Shown here: positions 16,482 to 25,982 of the stretch, piece after piece | How the letters are laid out: every line of letters starts with the position of its first letter | How positions within the stretch are numbered: the first letter of the stretch is position 1 | Source: Ruegeria aquimaris | GTDB lineage: Bacteria > Pseudomonadota > Alphaproteobacteria > Rhodobacterales > Rhodobacteraceae | Direction of reading: 5' to 3' | Length of the DNA stretch: 64,000 bases | Assembly: GCF_025751555.1 (NCBI RefSeq) | Contig: NZ_JAOWLB010000001.1 | Location: 124,001-188,000, forward strand | The notes under the pieces: generated by a model | What the model was told of the DNA's origin: nothing | Database searches by the model: none | Seen by the model: only the letters and a program-made list of their open reading frames with translations | Program-made: the position numbers and the translations under genes

Positions 16482-18103
16482 TGGATATCGGAACCATTTC
16501 TCTGGTCCTCATGATGGGCCTGATCGTGCTGCTTGCCATCGGCATGCCGCTTGGCATGGCGTCGGCCATCCTTGCCGTGCTGGTACTGGTGATGAAGTTC
16601 GAGCCCGAGCTTCTCTGGGCGCCCTGGACCTTTGGCGACGGCATTCTCACTGGCCGCCCTGGCTCGGGCCCACTCAATATTCTGGCCCAGAAAATATATG
16701 GGCTGTTAACGGATTACGTGCTCATTTCCATCCCGCTCTTCATCTTCATGGCGGCCCTGCTGGAACGGTCCGGCATTGCCAAGTCGATGTATGACAGCCT
16801 GAACGTCTGGCTGAACCGCACCCGTGGCGGCATCGCCATCGTGACATCGATCATGGCGGTGATCATGGCCGCGATGTCGGGTATCATCGGCGGTGAGGTT
16901 GTGCTGCTGGGCCTGATCGCCTTGCCACAGATGCTGCGGCTGGGTTACAATCAGAACCTCGCCATCGGTACGATCTGCGCCTCGGGTTCGCTGGGCACCA
17001 TGATCCCGCCCTCGATCGTGCTGATCATCTATGGGCTGATCACCGAAACCTCGATCAAGGCGCTGTTCACTGCGGCCTTTATCCCCGGTTTTATGCTGGC
17101 CTCGCTCATCATCCTCTACATCATCATCCGCACCCAATTGAACCCGGACCATGCCCCCCTGCCCGACCCCGTCCCGGGCGAGCCGCAGGGACTGGAAAAA
17201 TCCATGCTGTTCGGCGCGTTCCTGTCGGTATTGATCGCGGGCTTTTCGAGCGCATTGTTCCTGAGGGCGCTGTTCTTTGAACTCTCCGGCCAGAACGCTG
17301 CCCAAACGGGCGATCCGATCACTTATGGCACCGCCGACTACCTGCCGTGGTTCGGCGGTACCACTGTGCTGATGCTGGTGCTGATCTTTCTCGTCTTCGG
17401 TCGCGCCCGCACCGCCACCGGCTGGGCGATGGGCAAGGGCCTGGTTCCCCCCATCGTGGTGATCGGCGTGGTGCTCGGCTCGATCTATGGCGGCATCACC
17501 GGCATTACCGAGGCCGCCGGGATGGGCGCGCTGGCGGTGCTGGTGCTGGCGATCTTCCGGGGAGAAGCCTCGTTCGACCTGGTCTGGGAAAGCCTGATGC
17601 GCACGTTGAAGTCGACGGGCACCATCATCTGGGTCACCATTGGGGCGGCGGCATTGGCTGGCGCTTACACCATCGCCGGCGGCCCCCGCTTTGTGGCCGA
17701 CATGATCGTGGGCTCAGAGATGCCCAGCATGCTGATCCTGCTTGTCATGATGCTGATCCTGCTCTTCATGGGCGCCTTCATGGACTGGGTCGGTATCGTG
17801 CTGCTGATCATCCCGGTATTCCTGCCCATTGTACAACGCCTTCCGGTCGAGGAGATCGGCCTGATCGGCGAGCTTAATCCGCGTAACGTGTCGATCTGGT
17901 TCGGAGTGCTGTTCTGTATGAACATGCAGGTCAGTTTCCTGTCACCGCCCTTTGGCCCAGCCGCGTTTTACCTGAAATCGGTGGCGCCGCCGCATATCTC
18001 GCTGACCGATATCTTCAAGGGGTTCCTGCCCTTCATCGGCATTCAGATCCTGGCGCTGAGCGTGCTGCTCATCTGGCCGCCGATCGTCGAGCTTCTGCTC
18101 TAG
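16481..18103 (+). CDS. dctM: TRAP transporter large permease DctM (long form)
   Basis: 540 residues against about 425 for ordinary DctM. The conserved parts are IPLFIFMAALLERSGIA, GASG-like ICASGSLGTMIPPSIVLI, the FMDWVGIVLLIIPVFLPI region and FLSPPFGPAAFYLKSVAP. An insertion of roughly 110 residues with its own hydrophobic segments lies between about residues 215 and 330. This subunit carries solute across the inner membrane with a sodium gradient. It overlaps dctQ by one base and is followed 11 bases later by a PhyH gene, so catabolic genes share its transcript. Confidence 0.93.
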   Translation: MDIGTISLVLMMGLIVLLAIGMPLGMASAILAVLVLVMKFEPELLWAPWTFGDGILTGRPGSGPLNILAQKIYGLLTDYVLISIPLFIFMAALLERSGIAKSMYDSLNVWLNRTRGGIAIVTSIMAVIMAAMSGIIGGEVVLLGLIALPQMLRLGYNQNLAIGTICASGSLGTMIPPSIVLIIYGLITETSIKALFTAAFIPGFMLASLIILYIIIRTQLNPDHAPLPDPVPGEPQGLEKSMLFGAFLSVLIAGFSSALFLRALFFELSGQNAAQTGDPITYGTADYLPWFGGTTVLMLVLIFLVFGRARTATGWAMGKGLVPPIVVIGVVLGSIYGGITGITEAAGMGALAVLVLAIFRGEASFDLVWESLMRTLKSTGTIIWVTIGAAALAGAYTIAGGPRFVADMIVGSEMPSMLILLVMMLILLFMGAFMDWVGIVLLIIPVFLPIVQRLPVEEIGLIGELNPRNVSIWFGVLFCMNMQVSFLSPPFGPAAFYLKSVAPPHISLTDIFKGFLPFIGIQILALSVLLIWPPIVELLL

Positions 18104-18114
18104 GGAGTTGCGGG

Positions 18115-19050
18115 ATGCTGAGCGCCGGTGAAATCGCCAAGTTCCGCCGCAACGGGTACCTGATCGTGGAGAACGTGTTGGGGCCAGGGGTGCTGGACCC
18201 GGTGCGCGCCGAGTATCAGGCGATCATGGACAGGCTTTTGCAGGACTGGAACCTGTCGCAGCGGATCGGTGGGCTGGACTTTGCCGAGCAGATCAAGGCG
18301 ACCTATTTGCTGGGGCTCGATTGGTTCCAACCGATGGACATCTCCTTGCCCGGCGACCGGATCCGCGCAGATACGCCGATTCATTTCGGCCCGGCGGTAT
18401 TCGATATGATCACCGCGCCGCGCCTGCTGGACCTGGTCGAGGCGGTGATCGGACCCGAGATCACCTCCTGCCCGATCCAGCACGTGCGCATCAAGCCGCC
18501 CGCCCGTGATCTGGCCCGCGACGAGTTGCGCGCCCATGTGGGCGGCACGGACTGGCACCAGGACCGCGCCGTTGCCCATGCCGAGGCGGACCAGACCGAC
18601 ATGGTGACGATCTGGATCGCGGTCACCGACGCAACGCCGGAAAACGGCTGCCTTCAGGTGCTGCCGCGCGCCGCTGATCGGATGCTCACCCATTGCCCGA
18701 TGCGCCAGACCACCATCGCGCCGGGGCTGATCGACCCTGAACAAGCGCTGCCCGTTCCGGTGCGGGCGGGCGGCATCGTGGTGCTCGACCCGCTGATCCC
18801 GCATGCCTCGCTGCCCAATCTCACCGACGGCATCCGTTGGAGCTTTGACCTGCGCTACTCTCGCAGCGGCCAGCCCACGGGGCGCAGCCATTTCCCCGCA
18901 TTCGTCGCCCGCAGCCGTAGTGAACCCCACACCGAACTGCGCGATTGGCGGCGCTGGCGGCAAATGTGGGTGGACACGCGCGCGCGGCTGGCCACCGAAC
19001 CACATATCCAAATCCACCGCTGGCAGGGCGACAGCCCACTCTGCGCCTGA
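18115..19050 (+). CDS. Phytanoyl-CoA dioxygenase (PhyH) family protein 1
   Basis: 311 residues with an Fe(II)/2-oxoglutarate oxygenase facial triad: DWHQDRAVAH supplies H and D, and GGIVVLDPLIPHAS supplies the distal His. A later RWSFDLRY may hold the 2-oxoglutarate-binding Arg. PhyH members hydroxylate or oxidatively cleave small molecules, not only phytanoyl-CoA. Here the enzyme sits directly behind the TRAP permease and before an altronate-dehydratase-type gene, so a role on the imported compound (ring or side-chain hydroxylation, or O-dealkylation) is a reasonable inference. Substrate unknown. A GGGAG site lies 7 bases before the start. Confidence 0.85.
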   Translation: MLSAGEIAKFRRNGYLIVENVLGPGVLDPVRAEYQAIMDRLLQDWNLSQRIGGLDFAEQIKATYLLGLDWFQPMDISLPGDRIRADTPIHFGPAVFDMITAPRLLDLVEAVIGPEITSCPIQHVRIKPPARDLARDELRAHVGGTDWHQDRAVAHAEADQTDMVTIWIAVTDATPENGCLQVLPRAADRMLTHCPMRQTTIAPGLIDPEQALPVPVRAGGIVVLDPLIPHASLPNLTDGIRWSFDLRYSRSGQPTGRSHFPAFVARSRSEPHTELRDWRRWRQMWVDTRARLATEPHIQIHRWQGDSPLCA

Positions 19051-19064
19051 AAGAGCAGTTCCAA

Positions 19065-20570
19065 ATGAAGCCCTATGTCCGCCTTGATCCCTCTGACACG
19101 GTCGTTACCGCCACCCGCCCGCTGGAGGCCGATACCCAGATCGAAGGGATCACTGTTCTCACGCAGATCCCTACGGGCCACAAGGTCGCCATGTGCCCGA
19201 TGCCAAAGGGCACCGAGGTGCGCAAATACGCGCAGCTGATCGGCTATGCCGCGACCGATATCGCGCCAGGCGATCATGTTCACACCCACAACGTGGAGTT
19301 CCGCAATACGGATGTGGCGTATGAATATGGCACCGACTTGCGCCCCGTATCTCCGGCAGACGAGCCCGACACTTTCTTGGGATACCGGCGCGAGAACGGC
19401 TCGGTCGGCACCCGCAACTATATCGCCGTGGTGACCTCGGTGAACTGCTCGGCCACCGCCGCCCGGCGCATCGCCGACGCATTCGGCCCCGAGGAACTGG
19501 CCGCCTATCCAAATGTCGATGGTGTCGTGGCCTTTGTCCACGGCACCGGCTGCGGCATGGCGGGCTCGGGCGACGGGTTCGAGGCCCTCCAACGGGTAAT
19601 GTGGGGCTATGCGCGCCACCCCAATCATGCGGGCGTGCTGATGGTGGGCCTCGGTTGCGAGATGAACCAGATCGACTGGTTGCTCGAAGCCTATGGTCTG
19701 AAGCAGGGGCCGCTGTTCCAGACCATGAACATCCAGAACGTGGCGGGTCTGCGGCGCACCATCGAGACCGGCATCGAGAAGGTGCGCGCCATGCTGCCCC
19801 TCGCCAATATGGCGCAACGCACACCCTGCCCCGCGTCGGAACTGAAGGTGGCGCTGCAATGCGGCGGCTCGGACGCCTGGTCGGGCATCACCGCCAATCC
19901 GGCGCTGGGCTATGCCTGTGACCTGCTGGTGGCGCAGGGCGGCACTGGGGTGCTGGCGGAAACGCCTGAAATCTATGGAGCGGAACATCTGCTGACACGG
20001 CGTGCCGCCGACCGCGCAACAGGTGAGAAGCTGGTGGGCCTGATCCACTGGTGGGAGGATTACACCGCGCGCAACCGCGGCTCGATGGACAACAATCCCA
20101 GCCCCGGCAACAAGAAGGGCGGGCTGACCACGATCCTGGAAAAATCGTTGGGGGCGGCCGCCAAGGGCGGCACCACGCCGCTGACCGGTGTCTACAAGTA
20201 TGCCGAACCGGTGCGGGCGCGCGGCTTCACCTTCATGGACAGCCCCGGCTACGACCCGGCCAGCGTCACCGGCCAGATCGCGGGCGGCTGCAACCTTGTC
20301 TGTTTCACAACCGGACGCGGCTCGGCCTTCGGATCGAAACCAGCCCCCACGATCAAGGTTGCCACCAACAGCACGCTCTACGACCGTATGCCGGAAGACA
20401 TGGATGTTGACGCTGGCCCCATCCTGTCCGGCGCGGCCACGGTCGAAAGCAAGGGGCGCGAGATCTACGAGATGTTTCTGCGCGTGGCGTCGGGCGAGAT
20501 GTCCAAGTCAGAGGCGCAAGGTCTGGGCGATTACGAATTCGTCCCCTGGCAGATCGGAGCGGTGATGTGA
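19065..20570 (+). CDS. Altronate/galactarate dehydratase family protein (UxaA/GarD type)
   Basis: 501 residues, the usual size. The start at 19065 places the N-terminal SAF domain correctly: GHKVAMCPMPKGTEVRKY, IGYAATDIAPGDHVHTHNV. The catalytic C-terminal domain includes GYRRENGSVGTRNYI, HGTGCGMA, GLGCEMNQID, QCGGSDAWSGITANPA and CFTTGRGSAFGSKPAPT. Family members dehydrate D-altronate or galactarate to 2-keto-3-deoxy acids with an iron or iron-sulfur centre. In this operon the KDG kinase gene at 25080 would accept the altronate product, while galactarate would give the aldolase substrate. No clear choice can be made. It follows the PhyH gene by 14 bases. Confidence 0.9.
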   Translation: MKPYVRLDPSDTVVTATRPLEADTQIEGITVLTQIPTGHKVAMCPMPKGTEVRKYAQLIGYAATDIAPGDHVHTHNVEFRNTDVAYEYGTDLRPVSPADEPDTFLGYRRENGSVGTRNYIAVVTSVNCSATAARRIADAFGPEELAAYPNVDGVVAFVHGTGCGMAGSGDGFEALQRVMWGYARHPNHAGVLMVGLGCEMNQIDWLLEAYGLKQGPLFQTMNIQNVAGLRRTIETGIEKVRAMLPLANMAQRTPCPASELKVALQCGGSDAWSGITANPALGYACDLLVAQGGTGVLAETPEIYGAEHLLTRRAADRATGEKLVGLIHWWEDYTARNRGSMDNNPSPGNKKGGLTTILEKSLGAAAKGGTTPLTGVYKYAEPVRARGFTFMDSPGYDPASVTGQIAGGCNLVCFTTGRGSAFGSKPAPTIKVATNSTLYDRMPEDMDVDAGPILSGAATVESKGREIYEMFLRVASGEMSKSEAQGLGDYEFVPWQIGAVM

Positions 20571-21568
20571 CCCGTCTTCTTATCGCAGGCACCGGCCTGA
20601 TCGGCCATCGCCACATGGCCCATATCGAGGCCCATCCGGACCTGACTTTGGCCGGAATCATCGACCCCGACCCAACCCGCCGCGCGCATGTCACCGCGCC
20701 AGGCTGGGCGGATATCGACGCGGTCGATACAGAGGCCGACGGGCTGGTCATCGCCACCCCCACCGAAACCCATGCGCCGCTGGCCATCGCGGCCATGCGC
20801 AGGGGCTGGGATGTGCTGGTCGAGAAGCCGTTGGCCGAAACGCGCGAAGCCGCGCAATCCATCATCGATACCACCCGCGAAACCGGCCGCAAGGTGCTGG
20901 TGGGCCATCATCGCCGCCACCACCCGCGCGTGGAAAAGCTGAAAGAGGTGATCGCCAGCGGCCAGCTTGGCCAACCCATCGGCGGCTCGTTGATGTGGTA
21001 TATGCGCAAACCCGAGAATTACTTCGACATTGGCTGGCGCGCGGGCATGAACGGTGCTCCCGTCAAGCAGAACCTGATCCATGATGTCGACACTTTGTGC
21101 TGGCTTTTCGGCCCGGTCGAGGACGTCGTGGGTCTTGGCGGCAACCCCGTCCGAGGTGCTGCGCGCACCGAGCACGGCGGCGCGGTGCTGCGCTTTGCCT
21201 CGGGTGTGATCGTCACCATCGCCTTTGCCGACACCACGCCGACGCCATGGGGGTTCGAGGCCGGAACCGGCGAGAGCCCTGCCATCCCCCACACCGCGCA
21301 GGACAGCCTGCGCATCGCCTGCACAGGCGGCGCGATCGAGTTTCCTTCGCTGACCACATGGACCGGCGCGCAAAGCTGGCATGACAGACCTGAACCCCAA
21401 GTGCTTGACGTCGCCGAAGGCGTGCCGCTGATCCGGCAACTGGAGCATTTTGCCGAGGTGATCGCGGGCCGCGCCGAACCCCGGGTCAGTGCCGAGGACG
21501 GGTTGCGCGCGCTGGACGTCACCCTCCGGATCGAGGATGCCACCCTGCCCGCCGGGGTCAGACAATGA
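20567..21568 (+). CDS. Gfo/Idh/MocA family oxidoreductase 1
   Basis: 333 residues starting with GTG at 20567, which overlaps the upstream stop as GTGA. The Rossmann motif is GTGLIGHRH (residues about 8-16). The family EKP motif is VLVEKPLAET, and the C-terminal substrate domain contains GGSLMWYMRKPENYF and HDVDTLCWLFG. These are NAD(P)-dependent sugar, inositol or sugar-acid dehydrogenases. It is one of three such genes in the operon and the only one next to the AroE-like gene, whose start overlaps its stop. Substrate unknown. Confidence 0.9.
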   Translation: MTRLLIAGTGLIGHRHMAHIEAHPDLTLAGIIDPDPTRRAHVTAPGWADIDAVDTEADGLVIATPTETHAPLAIAAMRRGWDVLVEKPLAETREAAQSIIDTTRETGRKVLVGHHRRHHPRVEKLKEVIASGQLGQPIGGSLMWYMRKPENYFDIGWRAGMNGAPVKQNLIHDVDTLCWLFGPVEDVVGLGGNPVRGAARTEHGGAVLRFASGVIVTIAFADTTPTPWGFEAGTGESPAIPHTAQDSLRIACTGGAIEFPSLTTWTGAQSWHDRPEPQVLDVAEGVPLIRQLEHFAEVIAGRAEPRVSAEDGLRALDVTLRIEDATLPAGVRQ

Positions 21569-22404
21569 CCGCCCTGCGCTGCGGTCTGATCGGGGCGGGT
21601 CTGTCCCGCTCGCGGTTTGGTGCGGCGCTGGCCCTTCTGGGGCAGGAATATGGTCTGACAGTCGATTACACCCTGATCGACACCGAGGGTTTGCCGGATT
21701 TCGATCTACCTGCAACCCTTTCACGCTGTCGCGACGATGGCTGGAGCGGGGTTTCTGTCACCCATCCGTTCAAGCCCGAGGCGGCCCTTTGGGCTAGCGA
21801 AGCGATGCGACCCGAGATTGCGGGGCTGGGGGCCTGCAACCTGATAACCTTTGGCCAGCGGCTCTGCGGCCACAACACTGACTTCACCGGCTTCCTGGGT
21901 GCCTGGCGCAACAGTTTCGGCGACCGCCAACCGGGCCGTGTCGCCATGGCGGGCGCGGGTGGCGTCGCCGGAGCACTTGGCGGTGCCCTGATCGCGCTGG
22001 GGGCCGAGGACATCGCGCTCTGGGACCCGGTACCGAGCCGTGCAGCGGCGCTGGCCAAGTTGCTCGGTCCTCCTGCACGCGCGGTCGCCATGGATGCGGC
22101 AGAGCACACCGCGCGCGGGGCACATGGATTGGTCAACGCCACGGCTCTCGGAATGGGGACGGATACGCGCAGCGCCTTTGCACCGAGCTGGATCGGCAAG
22201 CAGGAATGGGCCTTTGACGCGGTTTACACACCCGTCGAAACCCCGTTTTTGCAAAACGCTGCACCTGCCGGCCTCATCAGCCTGACTGGCTTTGACCTTT
22301 TCCGCTTCATGGCCATCGGCAGTTTCGCCGCGCTGTCAGGCCATGCCGCCGACCCCGCGCTCGCCACATTGCTGGATCCGCTCCGCCCCAAGGAGATCGC
22401 CTGA
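21565..22404 (+). CDS. Shikimate dehydrogenase (AroE/YdiB)-like protein
   Basis: 279 residues with most AroE signatures intact: GVSVTHPFKPEA (catalytic Lys), CGHNTDFTGF (catalytic Asp), the GAGGVAGAL nucleotide motif, LVNATALGMG and DAVYTPVETPFL. The N-terminal serine motif is altered (GAGLSRSRFGAAL, lacking the usual HN), which suggests a different substrate from shikimate. Placed inside a sugar-acid operon it is unlikely to be the biosynthetic aroE. It may oxidise quinate-like or other cyclic polyols, or reduce a cyclic keto acid. Coupled by ATGA and TGATG overlaps to its neighbours. Confidence 0.85.
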   Translation: MTALRCGLIGAGLSRSRFGAALALLGQEYGLTVDYTLIDTEGLPDFDLPATLSRCRDDGWSGVSVTHPFKPEAALWASEAMRPEIAGLGACNLITFGQRLCGHNTDFTGFLGAWRNSFGDRQPGRVAMAGAGGVAGALGGALIALGAEDIALWDPVPSRAAALAKLLGPPARAVAMDAAEHTARGAHGLVNATALGMGTDTRSAFAPSWIGKQEWAFDAVYTPVETPFLQNAAPAGLISLTGFDLFRFMAIGSFAALSGHAADPALATLLDPLRPKEIA

Positions 22405-23297
22405 TGCCCGAAGTTCTGTCGCCTGCACAGATCGCCCGCTATCGCGAAACCGGCTACCTCGTGTTGGAAAACCGGGTGCCGCCGCCGGTCATCGCCGCGA
22501 TCCGTGCTGAGATCGCCCGATTCACGGACGAGGCGCGCGGTATGACATCCTCGAACGACCGGCTTGATCTGGAGGACAGCCACCGCCCCGGCGCGCCGCG
22601 CCTGCGCCGAATCAAGCTACCCCACAAAATCAGCCCGGTGATGCGAGACCTGCTCTATTCCGACACTATTCTTGCCCCCGTGCGCGATCTGATCGGACCG
22701 GATTTGCGCCTGCATACCACCAAGCTCAACATGAAATCGGCAGGCTTCGGCGCGGCGGTCGAATGGCATCAGGACTGGGCCTTTTACCCTCATACCAATG
22801 ACGATGTGCTGGCCGTCGGCGTTATGATCGACGACATGGCAGCGGACAACGGCCCGCTCATGATCTTTCCCGGCAGCCATCGCGGTCCAATCCACAATCA
22901 CCACGCAAACGGCCACTTCGTCGGTGCGATGGACCTTGCAGCTTGTGGTTTCGACGCGCGCGACGCGGTGACGCTGACGGGACCGGCGGGCTCGATCTCT
23001 ATCCATCACGCGCGAACGGTACATGGCTCGGCACTGAATCGCTCGTCCCGCGACCGGCGGATGCTGTTCTATGAGATCATGGCCGCCGACGCCTTTCCCG
23101 TCATGGGCTCGATGACCCGTTTCGACAATCTCGACGACTATGACAGCCGGATGCTGTGCGGTCAGCCCACGATCACGCCAAGGCTGGCGCCGGTGCCAGT
23201 CCGAATTCCGCTGCCGCCCCCGCCAGTGGCGGGCAGCATCTACGAGATACAGGCCGGGCTGACCGCCCGCGCCTTTGACAGGATAACGGAGGGATGA
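22404..23297 (+). CDS. Phytanoyl-CoA dioxygenase (PhyH) family protein 2
   Basis: 297 residues. The iron site is EWHQDWAFYPH (H and D) with a distal His in ISIHHARTVHGS and a following Arg-rich SSRDRRMLFYE for 2-oxoglutarate. LMIFPGSHRGP and IHNHH are common in PhyH hydroxylases acting on small polar molecules. It is not a close copy of the PhyH protein at 18115, so the operon has two separate oxygenases that probably catalyse different steps. It starts with a TGATG overlap after the AroE-like gene. Confidence 0.87.
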   Translation: MPEVLSPAQIARYRETGYLVLENRVPPPVIAAIRAEIARFTDEARGMTSSNDRLDLEDSHRPGAPRLRRIKLPHKISPVMRDLLYSDTILAPVRDLIGPDLRLHTTKLNMKSAGFGAAVEWHQDWAFYPHTNDDVLAVGVMIDDMAADNGPLMIFPGSHRGPIHNHHANGHFVGAMDLAACGFDARDAVTLTGPAGSISIHHARTVHGSALNRSSRDRRMLFYEIMAADAFPVMGSMTRFDNLDDYDSRMLCGQPTITPRLAPVPVRIPLPPPPVAGSIYEIQAGLTARAFDRITEG

Positions 23298-23298
23298 G

Positions 23299-24186
23299 AT
23301 GGACAAACCGACAATCGGATTCATCGGGCTGGGGCTGATGGGCCGTGCCATGGTGGCGCGACTTCAGGACTGCGGCTATGCCGTCTCAGTGCTTGGCAAC
23401 CGCGACCGCAGCGGTATCGAAGAGGCCACCGCGCGCGGTGCGGTCGAAGCCGCCTCTCCTGCCCAACTGGCCCGCGCAAGCGATATCGTGATGCTCTGCA
23501 TGGGCACGTCCCAGCAGGTCGAGGCGCGGATGCAAGGGACCGATGGCGTCATCGCGGGATTGAGACCCGGCACGGTGGTGATCGACTTCGGCACCTCCCT
23601 GCCCGGTTCCACCCGGATGCTGGGCGAAATGGTCGCCGCCGAAGGTGGCACCATGCTGGACGCACCACTGGGCCGCACCCCCAGCCACGGGCGCGAGGGC
23701 AAGCTCAACATCATGGGCGCGGGTGACAGGGCCGCCTTTGACAAAGTGCGCTCGGTGCTGGACGATCTTGGGGAAAACGTCTTTCACCTCGGGCCGCTCG
23801 GCACCGGCCATACGATCAAGCTGATCAACAACTTCTTCGCCATGACCACCGCCAACGCGTTGAGCGAGGCCTTTGCCATGGCCGACAAGGCGGGCGTGCC
23901 CCGGCAGGCGCTATACGACGTGATGAGCGCGGGCCCCCTGCATTCGGGGATGATGGATTTCGTCAAGGCCTATGCCATCGACGGCGACGCGCAGAAACTG
24001 GCCTTTTCCATCCGCAATGCATCGAAGGACGTCGGCTATTATGCGCAGATGGCGCAGGACATGAACGCCGAGAGCCTGATGTCGGCCTGTGCCCGCCGCG
24101 CCCTGGCCGAGGCGATCGACGAAGGACGCGGCGACGATCTGGTGCCGCAGATGGTCGAGTTTTACGCCGCCCGGTTCGGCGGCTAG
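23299..24186 (+). CDS. NAD(P)-dependent 3-hydroxyacid dehydrogenase, HIBADH/6PGDH family
   Basis: 295 residues. N-terminal GFIGLGLMGRAM, substrate signature LDAPLGRTPSHGREGKL, catalytic Lys in GHTIKLINN, and an all-helical C-terminal half. Compared with the GarR-like protein at 11772 the substrate motif is changed (GRTPSHGREG instead of SGGTRGAEAG), so the two are not duplicates and probably use different hydroxyacids. A GGAGGGATGAG site precedes the ATG. The gene lies between PhyH2 and an EamA transporter. Exact substrate unknown. Confidence 0.87.
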   Translation: MDKPTIGFIGLGLMGRAMVARLQDCGYAVSVLGNRDRSGIEEATARGAVEAASPAQLARASDIVMLCMGTSQQVEARMQGTDGVIAGLRPGTVVIDFGTSLPGSTRMLGEMVAAEGGTMLDAPLGRTPSHGREGKLNIMGAGDRAAFDKVRSVLDDLGENVFHLGPLGTGHTIKLINNFFAMTTANALSEAFAMADKAGVPRQALYDVMSAGPLHSGMMDFVKAYAIDGDAQKLAFSIRNASKDVGYYAQMAQDMNAESLMSACARRALAEAIDEGRGDDLVPQMVEFYAARFGG

Positions 24187-24189
24187 GTC

Positions 24190-25083
24190 ATGGAAGCACT
24201 GGCAGGACGGCAGGACCGCGCGGGATTGGGCATGGTGATGATGCTGGCGGCATGGTTCATGTTCGCCTGCACCGACAGTTCGGTCAAATGGCTGGTCCTG
24301 GGCGGGCTGGGCGCGTTCCAGCTGGCCTTTGCCCGCTATGGCGTGGCGCTGATCCTCTCGGTCATCTCGATGCGCCACCGCGCCTTTCGCGGTACCCGGC
24401 TGACCCCGCGCCAGATCCATCTGTTGCTGATCCGCGCGGCCTTGCTCGTCACCTCGACGCTCAGCAATTTCTATGCGCTGCGCTATCTGTCCCTTACCAT
24501 GACCGCCGCCATCATGTTTTCGTCCCCGATCATCGTGTCTGCGCTGGCGGTGCCACTCTTGGGCGAGAAAATAGGGCCCTGGCGCTGGTTCGCCATCGGC
24601 CTGGGCTTTGTCGGCGTGCTGTGCGTGGTGCGCCCGTTCGGGGCCGGGTTTCACTGGGCCTCGGCGCTGATTGTCTATAACGCCACCGCCTTGGCGCTGT
24701 TTTCCATCATCACCCGCAAACTGTCGGGCGAGGTGGCAACCCAGGTCATGCAGATCTGGGCCGGTGCGATGGGGACACTGGTGCTGCTTCCCCTGGCGAT
24801 CTGGTCCTGGCAGCCGATCTCGGGCACGCTCACTTGGGCGCTCTATCTGGCCATCGGCGCCTTCGCCTGGACCGGGCACGAGATTTTTGCCCGTGCTCAT
24901 CGCTATGCCGACGTGAGCCTCTTGATGCCGTTTTCCTACAGTTACCTGGTGTATATGGCAGGCGCGGGCTGGTTGCTATTCGGTGCCCTGCCCGATGGGA
25001 TGACTCTGGTGGGCGCTGGCATTATCGTGGTTTCGGGGCTGATCATCTGGTGGCGAGAGAACCGACCGGGAGGCGCGACATGA
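24190..25083 (+). CDS. EamA/DMT-family transporter
   Basis: 297 residues with about ten hydrophobic segments and the internal duplication of the drug/metabolite transporter superfamily. TDSSVKWLVLGGLGAFQLAFARYG is the first EamA repeat and YNATALALFSIITRKLSG begins the second. Such proteins commonly export metabolites. Having an exporter in a catabolic operon that already has a TRAP importer suggests release of a by-product or relief of toxic intermediates; this is inferred. Three bases separate it from the upstream stop, and its own TGA overlaps the KDG kinase start. Confidence 0.88.
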   Translation: MEALAGRQDRAGLGMVMMLAAWFMFACTDSSVKWLVLGGLGAFQLAFARYGVALILSVISMRHRAFRGTRLTPRQIHLLLIRAALLVTSTLSNFYALRYLSLTMTAAIMFSSPIIVSALAVPLLGEKIGPWRWFAIGLGFVGVLCVVRPFGAGFHWASALIVYNATALALFSIITRKLSGEVATQVMQIWAGAMGTLVLLPLAIWSWQPISGTLTWALYLAIGAFAWTGHEIFARAHRYADVSLLMPFSYSYLVYMAGAGWLLFGALPDGMTLVGAGIIVVSGLIIWWRENRPGGAT

Positions 25084-25982
25084 CATCCGTTCTGTGTATT
25101 GGCGAGGCGATGGTCGAGATCTCGCTGGCGCCGGACCGGCCCGACAGCGCCGGGCTGGGTTTTGCCGGTGACACACTGAACACCGCAATCTACCTCAAGC
25201 GCGCCGCACCCGCCCTGAACGTGGCCTATGGAACCAAACTGGGACATGATGGGCTGTCGGAACGAATGATCGCCATGATGAGCGCCGAAGGACTCGATAC
25301 CGGTCTGATCCGGCGTAGCGATACTCGCGTGCCGGGTCTCTATGCCATCAGCACCGACGACACGGGTGAGCGGACTTTCACCTATTGGCGTGACAACTCG
25401 GCCGCGCGGCGGTTGATGGAGCCCCCAGGGCTGGAGGAAACGGATCTTTCCGGGTTCGATCTGGTTTACTTGTCGGCGATATCGCTGGCCATTCTTCCCC
25501 CGGCGGGACGGGCGCGCTTGATGGGGTGGCTCAGGCATTACCGCGATGCCGGTGGCCGCGTGGCCTTTGACAGCAACTATCGCCCGGCCCTTTGGTCGGA
25601 TCAGGGCACCGCGCAGGAAACCGTGACCGACGCCTGGCGGCTTGCCGATATCGGCCTGCCAAGTCTCGACGACGAGATGGCGCTGTTTGCCGATCCGGAT
25701 GAGGTGGCAGTGCTTGCGCGCCTGCGTGCTCATGGACTTGTCGAAGGCGTTCTGAAGCGCGGCGCGCGCGGCCCCCTGCCGCTGGACGGCGCACCGCCGC
25801 TTGTGGTCGATCCGGCGACTGACGTCGTCGACAGCACGGCCGCAGGTGACAGCTTCAACGCAGGTTATCTGGCCGCCCTGCTGGAAGGGCATGACCAGGA
25901 CACCGCAATGCGGGCGGGGCACGACTTGGCGCTCCGGGTGATTGGCCATCGGGGCGCCATATTGCCACGAGAAAATGCATGA
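25080..25982 (+). CDS. kdgK: 2-dehydro-3-deoxygluconokinase (KDG kinase), PfkB family
   Basis: 300 residues from the ATG that overlaps the EamA stop (ATGA). The PfkB signature DSTAAGDSFNAGYLAAL near the C-terminus holds the catalytic Asp. The ending HRGAILPRENA matches E. coli KdgK, as does the early CIGEAMVEIS. The enzyme phosphorylates 2-keto-3-deoxy-D-gluconate with ATP to KDPG for the Entner-Doudoroff aldolase, which is not in this window. It links dehydratase products made here (UxaA-type at 19065, IlvD-type at 7331) to central metabolism. Confidence 0.9.
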   Translation: MTSVLCIGEAMVEISLAPDRPDSAGLGFAGDTLNTAIYLKRAAPALNVAYGTKLGHDGLSERMIAMMSAEGLDTGLIRRSDTRVPGLYAISTDDTGERTFTYWRDNSAARRLMEPPGLEETDLSGFDLVYLSAISLAILPPAGRARLMGWLRHYRDAGGRVAFDSNYRPALWSDQGTAQETVTDAWRLADIGLPSLDDEMALFADPDEVAVLARLRAHGLVEGVLKRGARGPLPLDGAPPLVVDPATDVVDSTAAGDSFNAGYLAALLEGHDQDTAMRAGHDLALRVIGHRGAILPRENA

